Shown here in pieces: positions 36,136-47,300 of a stretch of DNA of 64,000 nt. Origin of the DNA: Angomonas ambiguus (taxonomy: Eukaryota; Euglenozoa; Kinetoplastea; Trypanosomatida; Trypanosomatidae); the NCBI GenBank assembly GCA_019695575.1, contig JADNSB010000030.1:62001-126000 (forward strand), written 5' to 3'. Both the position numbers and the translations under genes were made by a program. Every line of letters begins with the position of its first letter. Position 1 is the first letter of the stretch. The notes below the pieces were generated by a model. The model was not told the DNA's origin, ran no database searches, and worked only from the letters and a program-made list of their open reading frames with translations.

Positions 36136-37935
36136 TCAAAACATTTTCGGTGCACCGAACGGGGCCCCCGGGTAGCCGGTACGTGGATCCGAAAACAGAT
36201 CGGTTGGGAGGCCTTTGGGGAATACAGGATTTCGGCTTTCGATAGGGTTCTGCAGCATATTCACCCGTTCATTGATGTAGTTCAACTGGGCTTGAATGCT
36301 GTCGGTGTAGCGTTGGGTATCGGGACCTTTCCCATAGGTGTAGAGACTCACAGGGTCTTGTTGTTTGGGATCGGTACCGGAGAAGTAACTGCTAGGCAAG
36401 CTACCAAGGCTGGATTGGTTCTTACAGATGGCGAGGGTCTTGAGCTGCTTGTTCAGCTCAATCGGGATACGTGCTAGCTGAGACTCGATGATTAACAAGT
36501 AACTCTCCGCCTCGGCGACGGCAGCGGAGGCCGCGCGAGCACACTCGATGGAGTACATGCTGCGATCGGTCTCCGCCACCCTACTTCGATAAGCCGCCTC
36601 GTGTTTCAAGGACTGTAACTCCATCAGCAACCGTTCTTTGCGGAGTTCCTCGCGTTTGCGAAACATTTCGTACTCCGCCCGGACCGTGAATTCCACATCC
36701 TGCCGCGCCAGTGCAGAAGGACTGTGTACGGCGGTGTAGGGGGAGTAATGCGAGCCATCCTGGTCCCCTCGAGGAGAGCCACTGCAGTCCTTCTTCCCTC
36801 GACTACTTCGATTTCCTTTTCGGCGACTTCTCGGGCGGATGGGCTCATCGCCACTGAAGGTACTACACGGAATGTTATTATTATTGTTGTTAGAGGTGCA
36901 GTTGTCGTACCGGGAAAGCAACGAGGCCAAGTAACTGTCTACTGCTGCGCGTTGCTGGGTAGTGAGGTCACCCAACACCGTGCTATCAACGTCATCTTCA
37001 ATAAACTCGCTCGAGGAGCAGCTCTGTACCCCGTCGCCACAGCCACTAGGGAGCCGTCGGAAGGACGACCGGATAGACTGTGCGGCGCTGGACCTTGCCA
37101 TACGCGAGGAGAGGTGGTCAAAGAGGTAGTTGATTGGATTAGTAGGCCGCTTGGCGAGTAGAGTGGAGAGCAGTGACATGGCCACCGAGTATCCCGGGCT
37201 GCCGGTGGGGATATCGCAGAGCAAAGAGGCAATCGTAGGATCCTCCGCCGCAATCGTGGGAGGGACGGAGTAGGCCGACGAGGCGGCGTAGAGATGCGTA
37301 CAGAGAAAGTCCTCCGGGTCCTCGGGTTTATTCAGCAGGACGAGCTGTGCCAATTGCGTGAGGACGGTGCGGGCGGGTCCGGCGGGCACCCCAAAGGTCA
37401 GGCGATCCGCCACAGTGTCCCCCACGGGTTCAAACGAGAGGAGAGAGGCCGCCTTGCGGGAGCGGGGGGCGAAGTCGTCGCCGTCTGACTCAGTGGTGTT
37501 GTCCTTGAGAGGAAGATCCTTGGCACGAAAGGCAGGGGTCACCACTACGGAGTTGGCATTGGAGTGCAACTGGCGACCCATTAAGTGATCCACAATAAAC
37601 TGCTCCGGGTCTTTGGGCTTTCGCTCGAGCACCTTCGCCGCAAGGGTTAAGAAGAGTGGTCGCAGGCCTGGGAGGTCACCGGTCTGCTTCTCGCTGGGGA
37701 CGTCGTGTAGGGCGAGGTCTGCTAACAAGTTGGCCACTTCACCCGCCTTCTCGCGGGTAGGGGTGAGGTCCACCTTGACGTTGGGTAGTGTGGCGGGTTC
37801 AATCACCTCTGGGGTCGGGTTGACCTGTACGTGTGCCTCCGAGTGCTCGTGCTTTGAATTGGGGGAGCGTATAGCGGAAGGGAGTTCGCTAGTGGTCTCC
37901 CCAGCAAACTGTACCGACTTTGGAAAAGAAGACAT
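36136..37935 (-). CDS. Protein with three DPY-30/RIIa-like repeats and a C-terminal coiled coil (599 aa)
   Basis: Three segments share the pattern 'hydrophobic helix, KP.DP, hydrophobic helix', as in the DPY-30/RIIa dimerisation-docking fold. These are FLTLAAKVLERKPKDPEQFI (95-114), LTQLAQLVLLNKPEDPEDFL (192-211) and MSLLSTLLAKRPTNPINYLF (253-272). The fold normally forms a dimeric bundle that holds an amphipathic anchor helix; in cilia such domains sit on radial spoke proteins and AKAP-type scaffolds. Three in tandem in one chain is unusual. Residues of about 275-415 are disordered and Ser-rich, with an Asn run. About 420-510 is a charged coiled coil (EMFRKREELRKERLLMELQS), followed by a Pro/Gly tail. 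I infer a flagellar or cytoskeletal scaffold. The three repeats were found by eye, without a profile search. Confidence 0.72.
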   Translation of the reverse strand: MSSFPKSVQFAGETTSELPSAIRSPNSKHEHSEAHVQVNPTPEVIEPATLPNVKVDLTPTREKAGEVANLLADLALHDVPSEKQTGDLPGLRPLFLTLAAKVLERKPKDPEQFIVDHLMGRQLHSNANSVVVTPAFRAKDLPLKDNTTESDGDDFAPRSRKAASLLSFEPVGDTVADRLTFGVPAGPARTVLTQLAQLVLLNKPEDPEDFLCTHLYAASSAYSVPPTIAAEDPTIASLLCDIPTGSPGYSVAMSLLSTLLAKRPTNPINYLFDHLSSRMARSSAAQSIRSSFRRLPSGCGDGVQSCSSSEFIEDDVDSTVLGDLTTQQRAAVDSYLASLLSRYDNCTSNNNNNNIPCSTFSGDEPIRPRSRRKGNRSSRGKKDCSGSPRGDQDGSHYSPYTAVHSPSALARQDVEFTVRAEYEMFRKREELRKERLLMELQSLKHEAAYRSRVAETDRSMYSIECARAASAAVAEAESYLLIIESQLARIPIELNKQLKTLAICKNQSSLGSLPSSYFSGTDPKQQDPVSLYTYGKGPDTQRYTDSIQAQLNYINERVNMLQNPIESRNPVFPKGLPTDLFSDPRTGYPGAPFGAPKMF

Positions 37936-38335
37936 AATTACCTAGGAAAAGGTAGGAGTAGTAGTAGTAGTAGTACTAAAAATAAAAGTAATAATAATAA
38001 TAATAATAAGCAAAACCAAAGAAAAGGGATAACGAACTATAATGAAAAACAGAAAAGGGAGGAAAAGAGAGTGTAAAAAAAGCAGGCTAAAAAAGCGGTT
38101 TACTGCTATTTAAAATATACCTCAGTGTCACTGGAGAAAGAAACAAAAGCAAGGAAACTGAATACGCTGCACTGCTCCGCATAAAGATCTATCGTGACAT
38201 GTAGGCCTTTCGTGTGTGGCAAGTCCATACGCGTTGGGAGCAAACAAAAAAACGGAAGGAACGAAAAAATATACATATTCAATTTGAGTATAATGGAAAT
38301 CTATTTTTTTTTTTCCAACCTTTGGTCTTTCTCTC
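37936..38335. other. Intergenic spacer
   Basis: Contains TAG and TAA triplet repeats near 37960-38010 and A-rich sequence. Presumed splice region of the DPY-30-repeat gene and 3' UTR of the giant membrane protein gene. Confidence 0.5.
37990..38009. repeat. (TAA)n microsatellite
   Basis: About seven TAA units upstream of the DPY-30-repeat gene. Confidence 0.85.
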
Positions 38336-41300
38336 TCAGGTCATTCTTTTCCTTGAGGTTTGAAGAATCATGGGGGTAGATGGCCTCTCTGGGCGCTCCA
38401 TTCTCCCTCCGAGTCCCGTCGCGGAGTTTATCCACCGCCTTCGAGCACCATCCTCAAACATGGAGGGTCTCTCCTGCGGGTCCTCCATAGGGGCGAGAAT
38501 GGTGACGGCCCCTCGCTGCTGGGTGGGTGCGGTCCCTGTATATCGGGACGCAAGGATAGGGGTCGGAACAGGGGCATTGACGGGACTGAGAGAGGAGCTG
38601 TCGGTGGGGGGAGGGGTCGTGGTGGGGAAGGAGACGGGCTGGCTATTGCGGAGCACTGGGGTCCCAGAGGTTGCAGACGTGTGAGAAGACACACTCGCAT
38701 CACCCTCAGCAGCAGCTGCGGTGGTAGTGGTGGTGGTGGTGGTGGGGTCGGTCTGGTGCTGAGCGGAGGCGCGCACATCGATGGGAATTAACGGATGCCT
38801 GTCCTCGCCCTCCCGTTCTGTGCCTTCATTCGTGTCGTGACTAGAAAGTGAATTCCGTTGAGAGCGGTTGGTGCTATACACGGTAAGAGGCGCGGGTGGT
38901 ACAATCCATCCCCTCACCCCCAACGACTGACTTCGTTTAGCAGAGCTGCGGGATCGCTCCACCAGTGCATCGGAGGTGACTGGTGAGACACGCCAGATGT
39001 GACAATAGTACTTGACGAGGTTTTCTTCCGATTGAGTGGCAAGAACCGTCTGAATCGAGGGAGGATGGAAATTGGGGAGGGGGACCGCCAACACGGTTCG
39101 GGTGATTTGCTTTATGCCATCCTCAACGGTGTAGTTTCGCATTAGTGTCCGGGAGGTGGAGGAGGCTGCTGGAGTCAAGGACACTATTCCTGTCGACGAC
39201 GAATCCGAATTCGAATTGGAAAATACCTGTAGAAACTTTCGATGGAGTAACGTTTTGATTAAATTGTATCCAAAGACGATCAAAATGGCGACTATCATGA
39301 TCACCACAAAAATAATCAAACGAGACCCATGCCAGACATAGAAAGCATCCGGACGGGGAATGCTGTTGATCGTCTTACTGTACTCATAAGGTGACTGGCA
39401 TTGAAAGACGCCGGCCACTTCATAATATGTTTCACCAATATGAAAAGAGGATAGGTTGCCGCCAGTAGCCGCACTTTGAACTCCCTTTGTCACATCGGAG
39501 AACTTTTGGAGAGAGCGAAACTGGGAGAGGAATCCGTTAATCACCTCACACGCCTCCGACACGTTGTACTGATAGCTGTCTCGTAGTGTGAACCGGAGGT
39601 AAATGTAAGAGCTAGACGGTCGGTGGGGGTCGGGAAAGGATTTGGAGGGTGCTACCACCAACCTCGAATCGGGACTCTTTACCAGACTGGAGCTAAATAA
39701 TCCGGCATTGTTATTCCACTGTATCAGCTGTCTCTCTACCTCAATGGTGGTTCGGTTACTGTAGATCAGCAGCTCACCGTACGAGGCCTGATGCACCACC
39801 ACCCCTGAACCGCAGTGTAACAAGATGTCAATAAAAGACTCTGAGGTGCCGTCGATAGGGTTCACAATCTTTGTAATGTACCACTTTGTTGCGGCCGTGG
39901 TATTTCCATCGTCTGCCCCAGTCCCAATGTCGGGGGGAATGGACACATTGGTGTTCCACATCGTCACAGTCTTGCTTTGGTCCATCATTTTCACCCGAAC
40001 CTTGGTGAAGGGAGCAGAGACGGTGTCAGAGGCTGGTGTACGGCTCAGACAGGCCTCGATGCCGACGACAAAGGTGTCGGGGTAGGTGGTGGGATCAAAG
40101 AGTGGGCGTATGGTGGAACGGGGAAAGGTCTTGTACACCTGCGCAAAGGAAGTCGCGGACGCGTTGCTGTTGCAGTTGGCGATACTGGACGTCTCACAAG
40201 TCAGCCCTTCGGAAAGGGAATACGTGAGGGCACGAGCACCCATCGACATGGATACGCTTCTGCCATCCGGCCGAGTATACACATATTGCACATTCATTTG
40301 ATTCAGTGGCGCCTGGCGGTCGTCTAGACTGCGAATACGAATCTGAACAAAGGGGATGTCACAACAAGCAATAATGGTAGGATTGTCGTCTTGGGTTTCA
40401 CACAAGGGTCGTATAGTGGACCGTGATATAAGATAGTTACACGCATGAGACGAGAAAAGTGAGCCATCCAGGTCGTAGAAAACGGTATCGGCGTACTGAA
40501 ACGAGTACGGGCCGTTGGTGACGGCAATCACACTCTCCTTTGTCCACGTCACATTGGGGTGGTCCACGAACACCGTGTTCTTGGAGGAAACCTCGTAAAT
40601 CGAGGCGGAAGAGGAGACGCCGGCGATCGCACCGAATACCGCCCCTTGCATCGGTTTACCCACGAGCTTGGAATCGCCAATCCCCACTAGTGTCACGTTA
40701 GTGAGCGAGTACTGCGCCGAAGTGGGGTACTCCTTGTCCGCGTTCTGGATGATGGTGACGGGGGTCGTTCGGTTGTAGGAAGGCCCAATGGTACCGAAAG
40801 AAGGGAGAAGGGAAACCGCCGCACAATGGAGCGATTCACGGAGAAATACGTGGTCGATGCCACCGTCGCAACGGTTACCCGGGGCGGTGGAGCCTGGACA
40901 CCACACTTTCATCGAGACAGGGGACATACGTTTCCATCCCTCTTCGCTGGTGGGGCATCCCAGGAGGGTGTTCTGAATGAATTGGATACCACGTGAAAAA
41001 TAACTACTCACCGACAGGGCGGTACTCATGGTATTCTCAAAAAAAGTGGAGTTCACTACAGTAATGTTGATGTGCGAGGAACTGTACAAGCCGGAAAAAC
41101 TGTTGTCATAGGCGGTGACGTTGTTGAACGCAAAAGTGGCATCCATCCAATTGGACAGTAAATTTCCGCCCTGACCACTGTACAATACGGAAAGAAGCTC
41201 CGAGGTAAAGAGAAAGATACCATTTACATTACTGTGCGCGACATTGCCACGAAAAATCGCCCCCGCTCTCCAGTCCCCACAGAACCCCTCTCCCTCTGAA

Positions 41301-44300
41301 CCCCCTGCGACACTTTCTACAATTTCAATATTGGTCCCATTCGCCATGATACTACACAGGGAGAGCAAGTTCTCATAAGGATCCTCCCTTCTCTTGTCTC
41401 TATAGTAAGTGGTACCCGTCACCAAGGCATAATAAATGTACACCTGCACGGACTCCCGTCCAATAACGTTGGTCGAAACACTCTGGTCCGAGTCAATGAC
41501 GGTTAATTCGGTGGTAGTGTTTGTACTCAGTAAAAGATACTGATACCCACTATCCACCCGTATCCCACCGCCCTGACTGTTCCATACCACCGAATCCAAA
41601 AACACCATCGCCGTTCGAGGAATGCCACGGGTGTTGTTGGCATATACCGCTGGTCCATACCCATCGATAAACACCGTACTGACAATACGCATCGTGCTGT
41701 CGGCACCGATGGAGCACATGGCGGGGATAAACTGTTCTTTATCGTACATATAATCCGTAATGTACCCCTTGTCGACTTTAGTGTCCTCTTTGGCTCGGGT
41801 AGGGGAGACCTTCTTTTTACGGTACTGACCACCCCGACCAAACCCACGTACGGCTACCCCGATGGAAGTAAAATTACTGGTTTGGTTGAGTAGGACGGAA
41901 TAAATCAAACTAATAGAGCAACCCATCGGGGCGGCAGAGCTGTTCCGTTCGCTCTGCTCAGTCGTAATCAGACACAAGAGTTCAATATTCTTGGACAACA
42001 CTGCCACCTCACTGCGAGCACTGAACTTGGCTTCATCGTACCCATGTGCGTACTTGAACGGCGTGGTCACCAGGGAGACGCTGGAAGCGGTTCGGTTCGC
42101 CTCCATCCGTTCCAACACCCCGTCCGACACTGCGGTGACGACCTCGGCCTCTTCCCAGTTGCTAGAAGAACTTGTTACCCCCAACCTGTCCCCTGCCAGC
42201 CAGGCGTACTCGTCCACAGCGCTCACCGTGTCATTTACACCGGAGAGACCATACTCCATCAAGTAGTTCACCAGAAACCCCTTATACACGGACTCATTCC
42301 GCTTCGCCACCCCCCTCGGTACCCAGTTACTGCCTTTCCTCATCGCCTCCTCTGCGGTAAACACGGTTGGGGTTAAACGACCCAGCATCTGAATTCGTCC
42401 AATGAGGAGGAGCTGTCCGCAGAAGACTCGTCGAGCGTAGGAAACGCGAAGAGGGAGACGAGAGGTGCAGTCGGTCGGTCGGGTAGAATCGTTCACCATC
42501 TCCGCCGAGACGTATCCGACCTCCACACGGATTTTTTGTGAAGTGGCGTTTCTGGAGCGGATGGTTAAATTACCAAAGACGACCACAGACTCGGCACGAA
42601 GGACAATGGGGTCCTTCTCTCCGTCCTTTCCTTCGATGAGGAGTTCCCCGATGATAAAGAGGGTCCCAGGGACGGTGGCATTGGAGGTGAGTTTGACACG
42701 CTGCTTCATTTCAATCGTATACACCTGCTCTACATTTTGACGTAGAATAAAAGCCTCCTCGGGGGACAGTGTTTCCTGCTCCAGCAACCACGGGGCACAC
42801 CCATTCATCCACGCAGACGACGAAAACCAGTCCGTATACGGCTCATTGGGAGGGCGCTGGAAGTTGGATACTTCATTGAGGGAAGGCATGATAGAATCAA
42901 TACAACGTCCTCCTTCTTCACAGTGTAACACACTCACGAGGCCCCCCGCCATTTGGGGTTTCAACAGAGACTCCATGACTGTTTCGTTGGTTCGATTGGG
43001 TAAAAAATGTAGATTGATGGAGGCATAAGTGGATTTATAAAAGGTGACGGTCCCTTCGTCTTGGGGTCCAGAAGCAGAGCTGTCGTCGCTGGAATCGGTA
43101 GCAGCTTCTGCGTTAGAGATCGAGTCTGAACTAGAGGCGCTTAAAGTTGAGTCTGCGTCTGTGTCTGTGTCCACTACCGTTTCACCGTTCCCCTCTCGAG
43201 AAGTGGGGAGAAAAGGGGAGGGTTCCTCCTGTTTGAACACACTGGTGCCGTTGACCACCTTCCTAATTTCCTGAGAGTACCACACCACCTCCCACTGATC
43301 CGCTGTTATATTCATCCAGTACGAGGTGTCTATATTCACCCGTGCCATAACATTTTTGAAATTATTTTGCGTAAAACCACTTCCCGTATACCAAAACAGT
43401 TTAGGGAAACATGCAGTCCCGTTCATGTGCTTGAAGTAAAACGAGGCATTGGTAATGGGATTCCCACGTAAGCTGTCGACGGAGTCGCCCTTCAGGGCGT
43501 CAAAACGGTTCGCCAAGAACAGAAAAAGAGCCGCGCCTGGACTGCCATCCTTCACGGAAGCCGCTGGCAGTCTACCCCTATCGGAAGGTTTGAGATACTC
43601 ACTGGGGAAAAGATCCAGGGAAAAGGACACTAAACCACCCTCGTAGCGCACCTCAATCGTGACATTGGAGCACCACAGCGTGTCTCCGCCGTTTTCCTGA
43701 AGTTGCTTCTCCAAAATTAATTCCTCTTCATTTAATTCCTGCTTCACGGAAAAGGTCATAAAGTTGCGATCGGCACCATAACAAATCATAGCATCATCTG
43801 AAAAATCAGTACGATTCGAGTTCTCAATCGTTTGCCAAAAGTCTGTAAAAGAAAACAAATGCACCGCTTCGTCATACACTCGGACAGGGGGCAACCACTG
43901 TAGGTCCGTCAGATTGCAGTAACTGGTGTTGCGGAGATAGGAGGTGGAAGACATGATATAGGTATCCACGTTCTGGCCAGACAGGACACCGTCAATGTCG
44001 TGCACATTCGCACGTCTACCGAGAACCGCGGTGAGCTTATTAAAACCGAGAAACTGAACCGACGACAGGGTGACTGACAGAACAGAGTTGTGGAGCATGT
44101 AGAGTTGTTGCTTGGTGTGATCCACACCGTCCGTGTAGCTGACCGAGAAGGACGGTTGGGAGGTGGAGGTGGCCAACCACAAGGCCGTACCGCTGGAAAA
44201 GTTCCCCAACAGCAACTCTATAAGATTGAGGTACCCCCCATGCAGTGAGTGCAGTCCCACGCGGAGGGAGATGTTCATTGGAAGGGTCGTATTAGAGCTT

Positions 44301-47300
44301 TGAAGGAGGGACTGCTTTCGAACCAACACAGAAGGGAAATCAGACACCTCCCCGCCCGGCAGCGAACCATACAAGAGACTCTGGTTGATCTGAAGGGTAG
44401 AGGTGGAGAAACTCGTCCAGAGAGAAGCCTCGTTACAATCCGCTATGGCTAGCCGTGTGAGCTGATACCCTGATGAAAAGGGAAGCAGAACACCGCACGC
44501 ACCGCCGGTAAAAATGGTGCTGTTTTCAATGGTACCCGCTGAGATTTCAAAGGCATCGGAAAGGACTTCCTTGTTAAAGACATTGGAGGCACAGGTTCGA
44601 CTAAGCGCTTGATGAATCGGGTAAATCAGTAGTCCTTGCTGACGAAATGAAAAAATGGTGTTGTTGGAAAAGTCATTAAGAGGCACCGTCGTTGGACAGG
44701 TGCGTACCGCAGAGTTGGCGAACTCGTTCCGCAGAGAGTACCACACTCCATGACCCTCAGAAAGTCGAATAATATTGTTGACGACCTTTACGTCGGGGTA
44801 GGTGAGAAACACATTCGCCACACTCGTGTCAGTGGAACCCTTCGTCGATTTGGCGCAGCAGAGGTAACTGTTCTTCACCGTAAGTCGCTGATGATAGGTG
44901 CCAATCGCCGCCACCGCAAACCCCTCAATCGAACTGGTAATGATGCGATCCACCACCGCATTCTCCGTCTGTGAAAGCACCACCCCACGGTTGTACGACT
45001 CATGTATCACACACCCCTCGAGAAGAGAAGTTTCGTACGAGTAGAGGCAGGTGTCGTAAAATACAGCGTAGTCACTCAACGTCCCCCTTTTCCCCATCCG
45101 GTAGAACTCCACGTTGGAAAAGTGACTGGTGGTAGAGGACTTTATCCATAAAGAGGCCCCTATACCAGACGTCGCTGATATCGCGTCCCCTTGAATTTTA
45201 ACATTACGGGTCAAGAGCAGCACTTCAGAGGTGCGGTAAGCGGACATTTGGGTGAATTGCTCCCAGGTCTTTTGGGTCTCCTCCGTGGGGGGGCGAACCC
45301 CTTCAAAGGGTGGGTCCCTCCCGTAGTAGACGCGATGTGTGTAATTCAGGGGGTACCGCAACCCAATGGTAGTCGTATCGTTGGTATAGGTAAGAGAGGC
45401 GACCAAGCCCACCTCTTCGTCGTTGACAAACACGGAAGGAGAGGTGATTAAAAATTGATCCCCGATTTCCCAGTCCACGCGATGGTTCACCACGACGGAG
45501 CGATCTCCCGCCATGGCGTCGTGCAAGAGGTATGCTTTTTCGTACAGACGGCTTTTGCCGTGCATCTGCAGTGAACCACCGTTTACATAAATGAGTTTGT
45601 CCCCTGGTGGGTCATCGGTGGAACGCTTCATGCTGGTGATATCGTCAAACTCCGCTAGATTGGTGACACGGTGCATATTCAGTGTAAAGCGGTGTTTATG
45701 GGGGAGAGAGGGCACGCCAACCACCAAGGATCCCTTTGGTCCTATAATCAGACGGTTGAGGGTGAGTTCAATGTCAGCATCATCCGATACCACTAGCACG
45801 CCGTCCAGTACAATTCCCATCAATGGAGGAGGGGAGGTGTCGAGTAAAACAGAACTGTTCTCTCCAATGTACACCAATTGGCCCTCTTGGGGTAGATAGT
45901 TCCTCATCCATGAATTAAACGAGGACCAACCAGTGGTAGCGTAGAAAGGCTGGGAGGCAAGAAACAGCGCCTTTCCTAAAGAAGCATTCGTATACCCAAT
46001 GTAGCTATTTCTCTGCGTAGACACAAACCCCAGCATGGAGCAGGTAATTTCACTGGGGCTCACACTGACCACCTCGCACCTCGCACTGTTCAACACAATT
46101 TCGGCAATGTCAGATACTTGGTGACCCAGATTTGCTCCTTTGATTTTGACGATGGAATTCCGTGCGGAGGCCAACACAAAGGAGGGAGAAAACTCTGTCA
46201 CCGTCGGGGTACTGTCCACCTCGTAGCGAAAGGTGGCACAGGCCTGACCACTTCGACTGGGGCAGCTGTGTGTAGCGCTTTGTTCAGAGGTCTGCTGGGA
46301 CACCATGTCCACTGGACACACGCCATCCGAGTCGTGCAGTCCCACCTGGTAGGCTTTTATCTTTGCGTCTTTCAGCTGCAGGGCGCCGTCGGGTAAACCG
46401 GAGCAGGTAATCAGAATATACGAACCCACCGGGAGAGAGCTACTAAAGGTGAGGGTGTTCTCCCCCACACTCAAAGGGGGCCAGTAGCGCACATCCGTCG
46501 AGTCCCACATGCTGGAATTGGAAGGATTTGCGTTGGTTGAAAACAAGTCGTAGTTTTCCGCCTCCTTCTTCGCCAACTGAAGGCGACAGCTCGCATTGGA
46601 AAAGTCAATTTGTGCATTAGTGACCGGGGAGAGGGTTATGGTGATGGAGCTGAGAATAAGTCGGGAGTGCATTTCTGCCTCAAGGACGTAGACGAAGCGG
46701 GAACGAATCGGGGAACTGGGGATGGGATTCTCCGTGAGAAAGAGACTACCTCTACCCCACTCGGAGGACAAGCCAGAGAGATACAGACCCAGACTGCTGG
46801 TAAAGGAGGGGGCCCAGTAGTGTACGCGATAACCCGATAATAGGGTGGGAAAGGTAGCAAAAGATGCGGCGTAACGATTCAGAATAAAGTCTACATCCAA
46901 GTAAAACGGCACCGTACACTCCACCTCACCGTACTCGGTGGTGCCGGTGATAGTGCAGCGCTTGCCGCAGACATTGACGTAGATCAACGTATTGATATCC
47001 ACCGTCAGGTTCACCATGGTGGTACCGATCAGTCTAATCTTGAGACCACTAGAAAACCCTCCCGAAGAAGGGAGGACGATGGCCGGTAGCATATTCACCG
47101 AAAGTTCTCCTTCGGTATAGGGTAAGGAAAAGCCAACTTCGGGGTTGTATAAAGAGATGACCGCCGTGCCGTAGAGGTTCTCTGGAAAGATCAACCGCGC
47201 ACACGTGTCACTCAGCACACTGGCGGGGAGAAGTTGCGTACCAAAAAGCACATACAGCTGCACTTTACTTGCCTGTGGATCCAGTGAACAATCAAACAAT

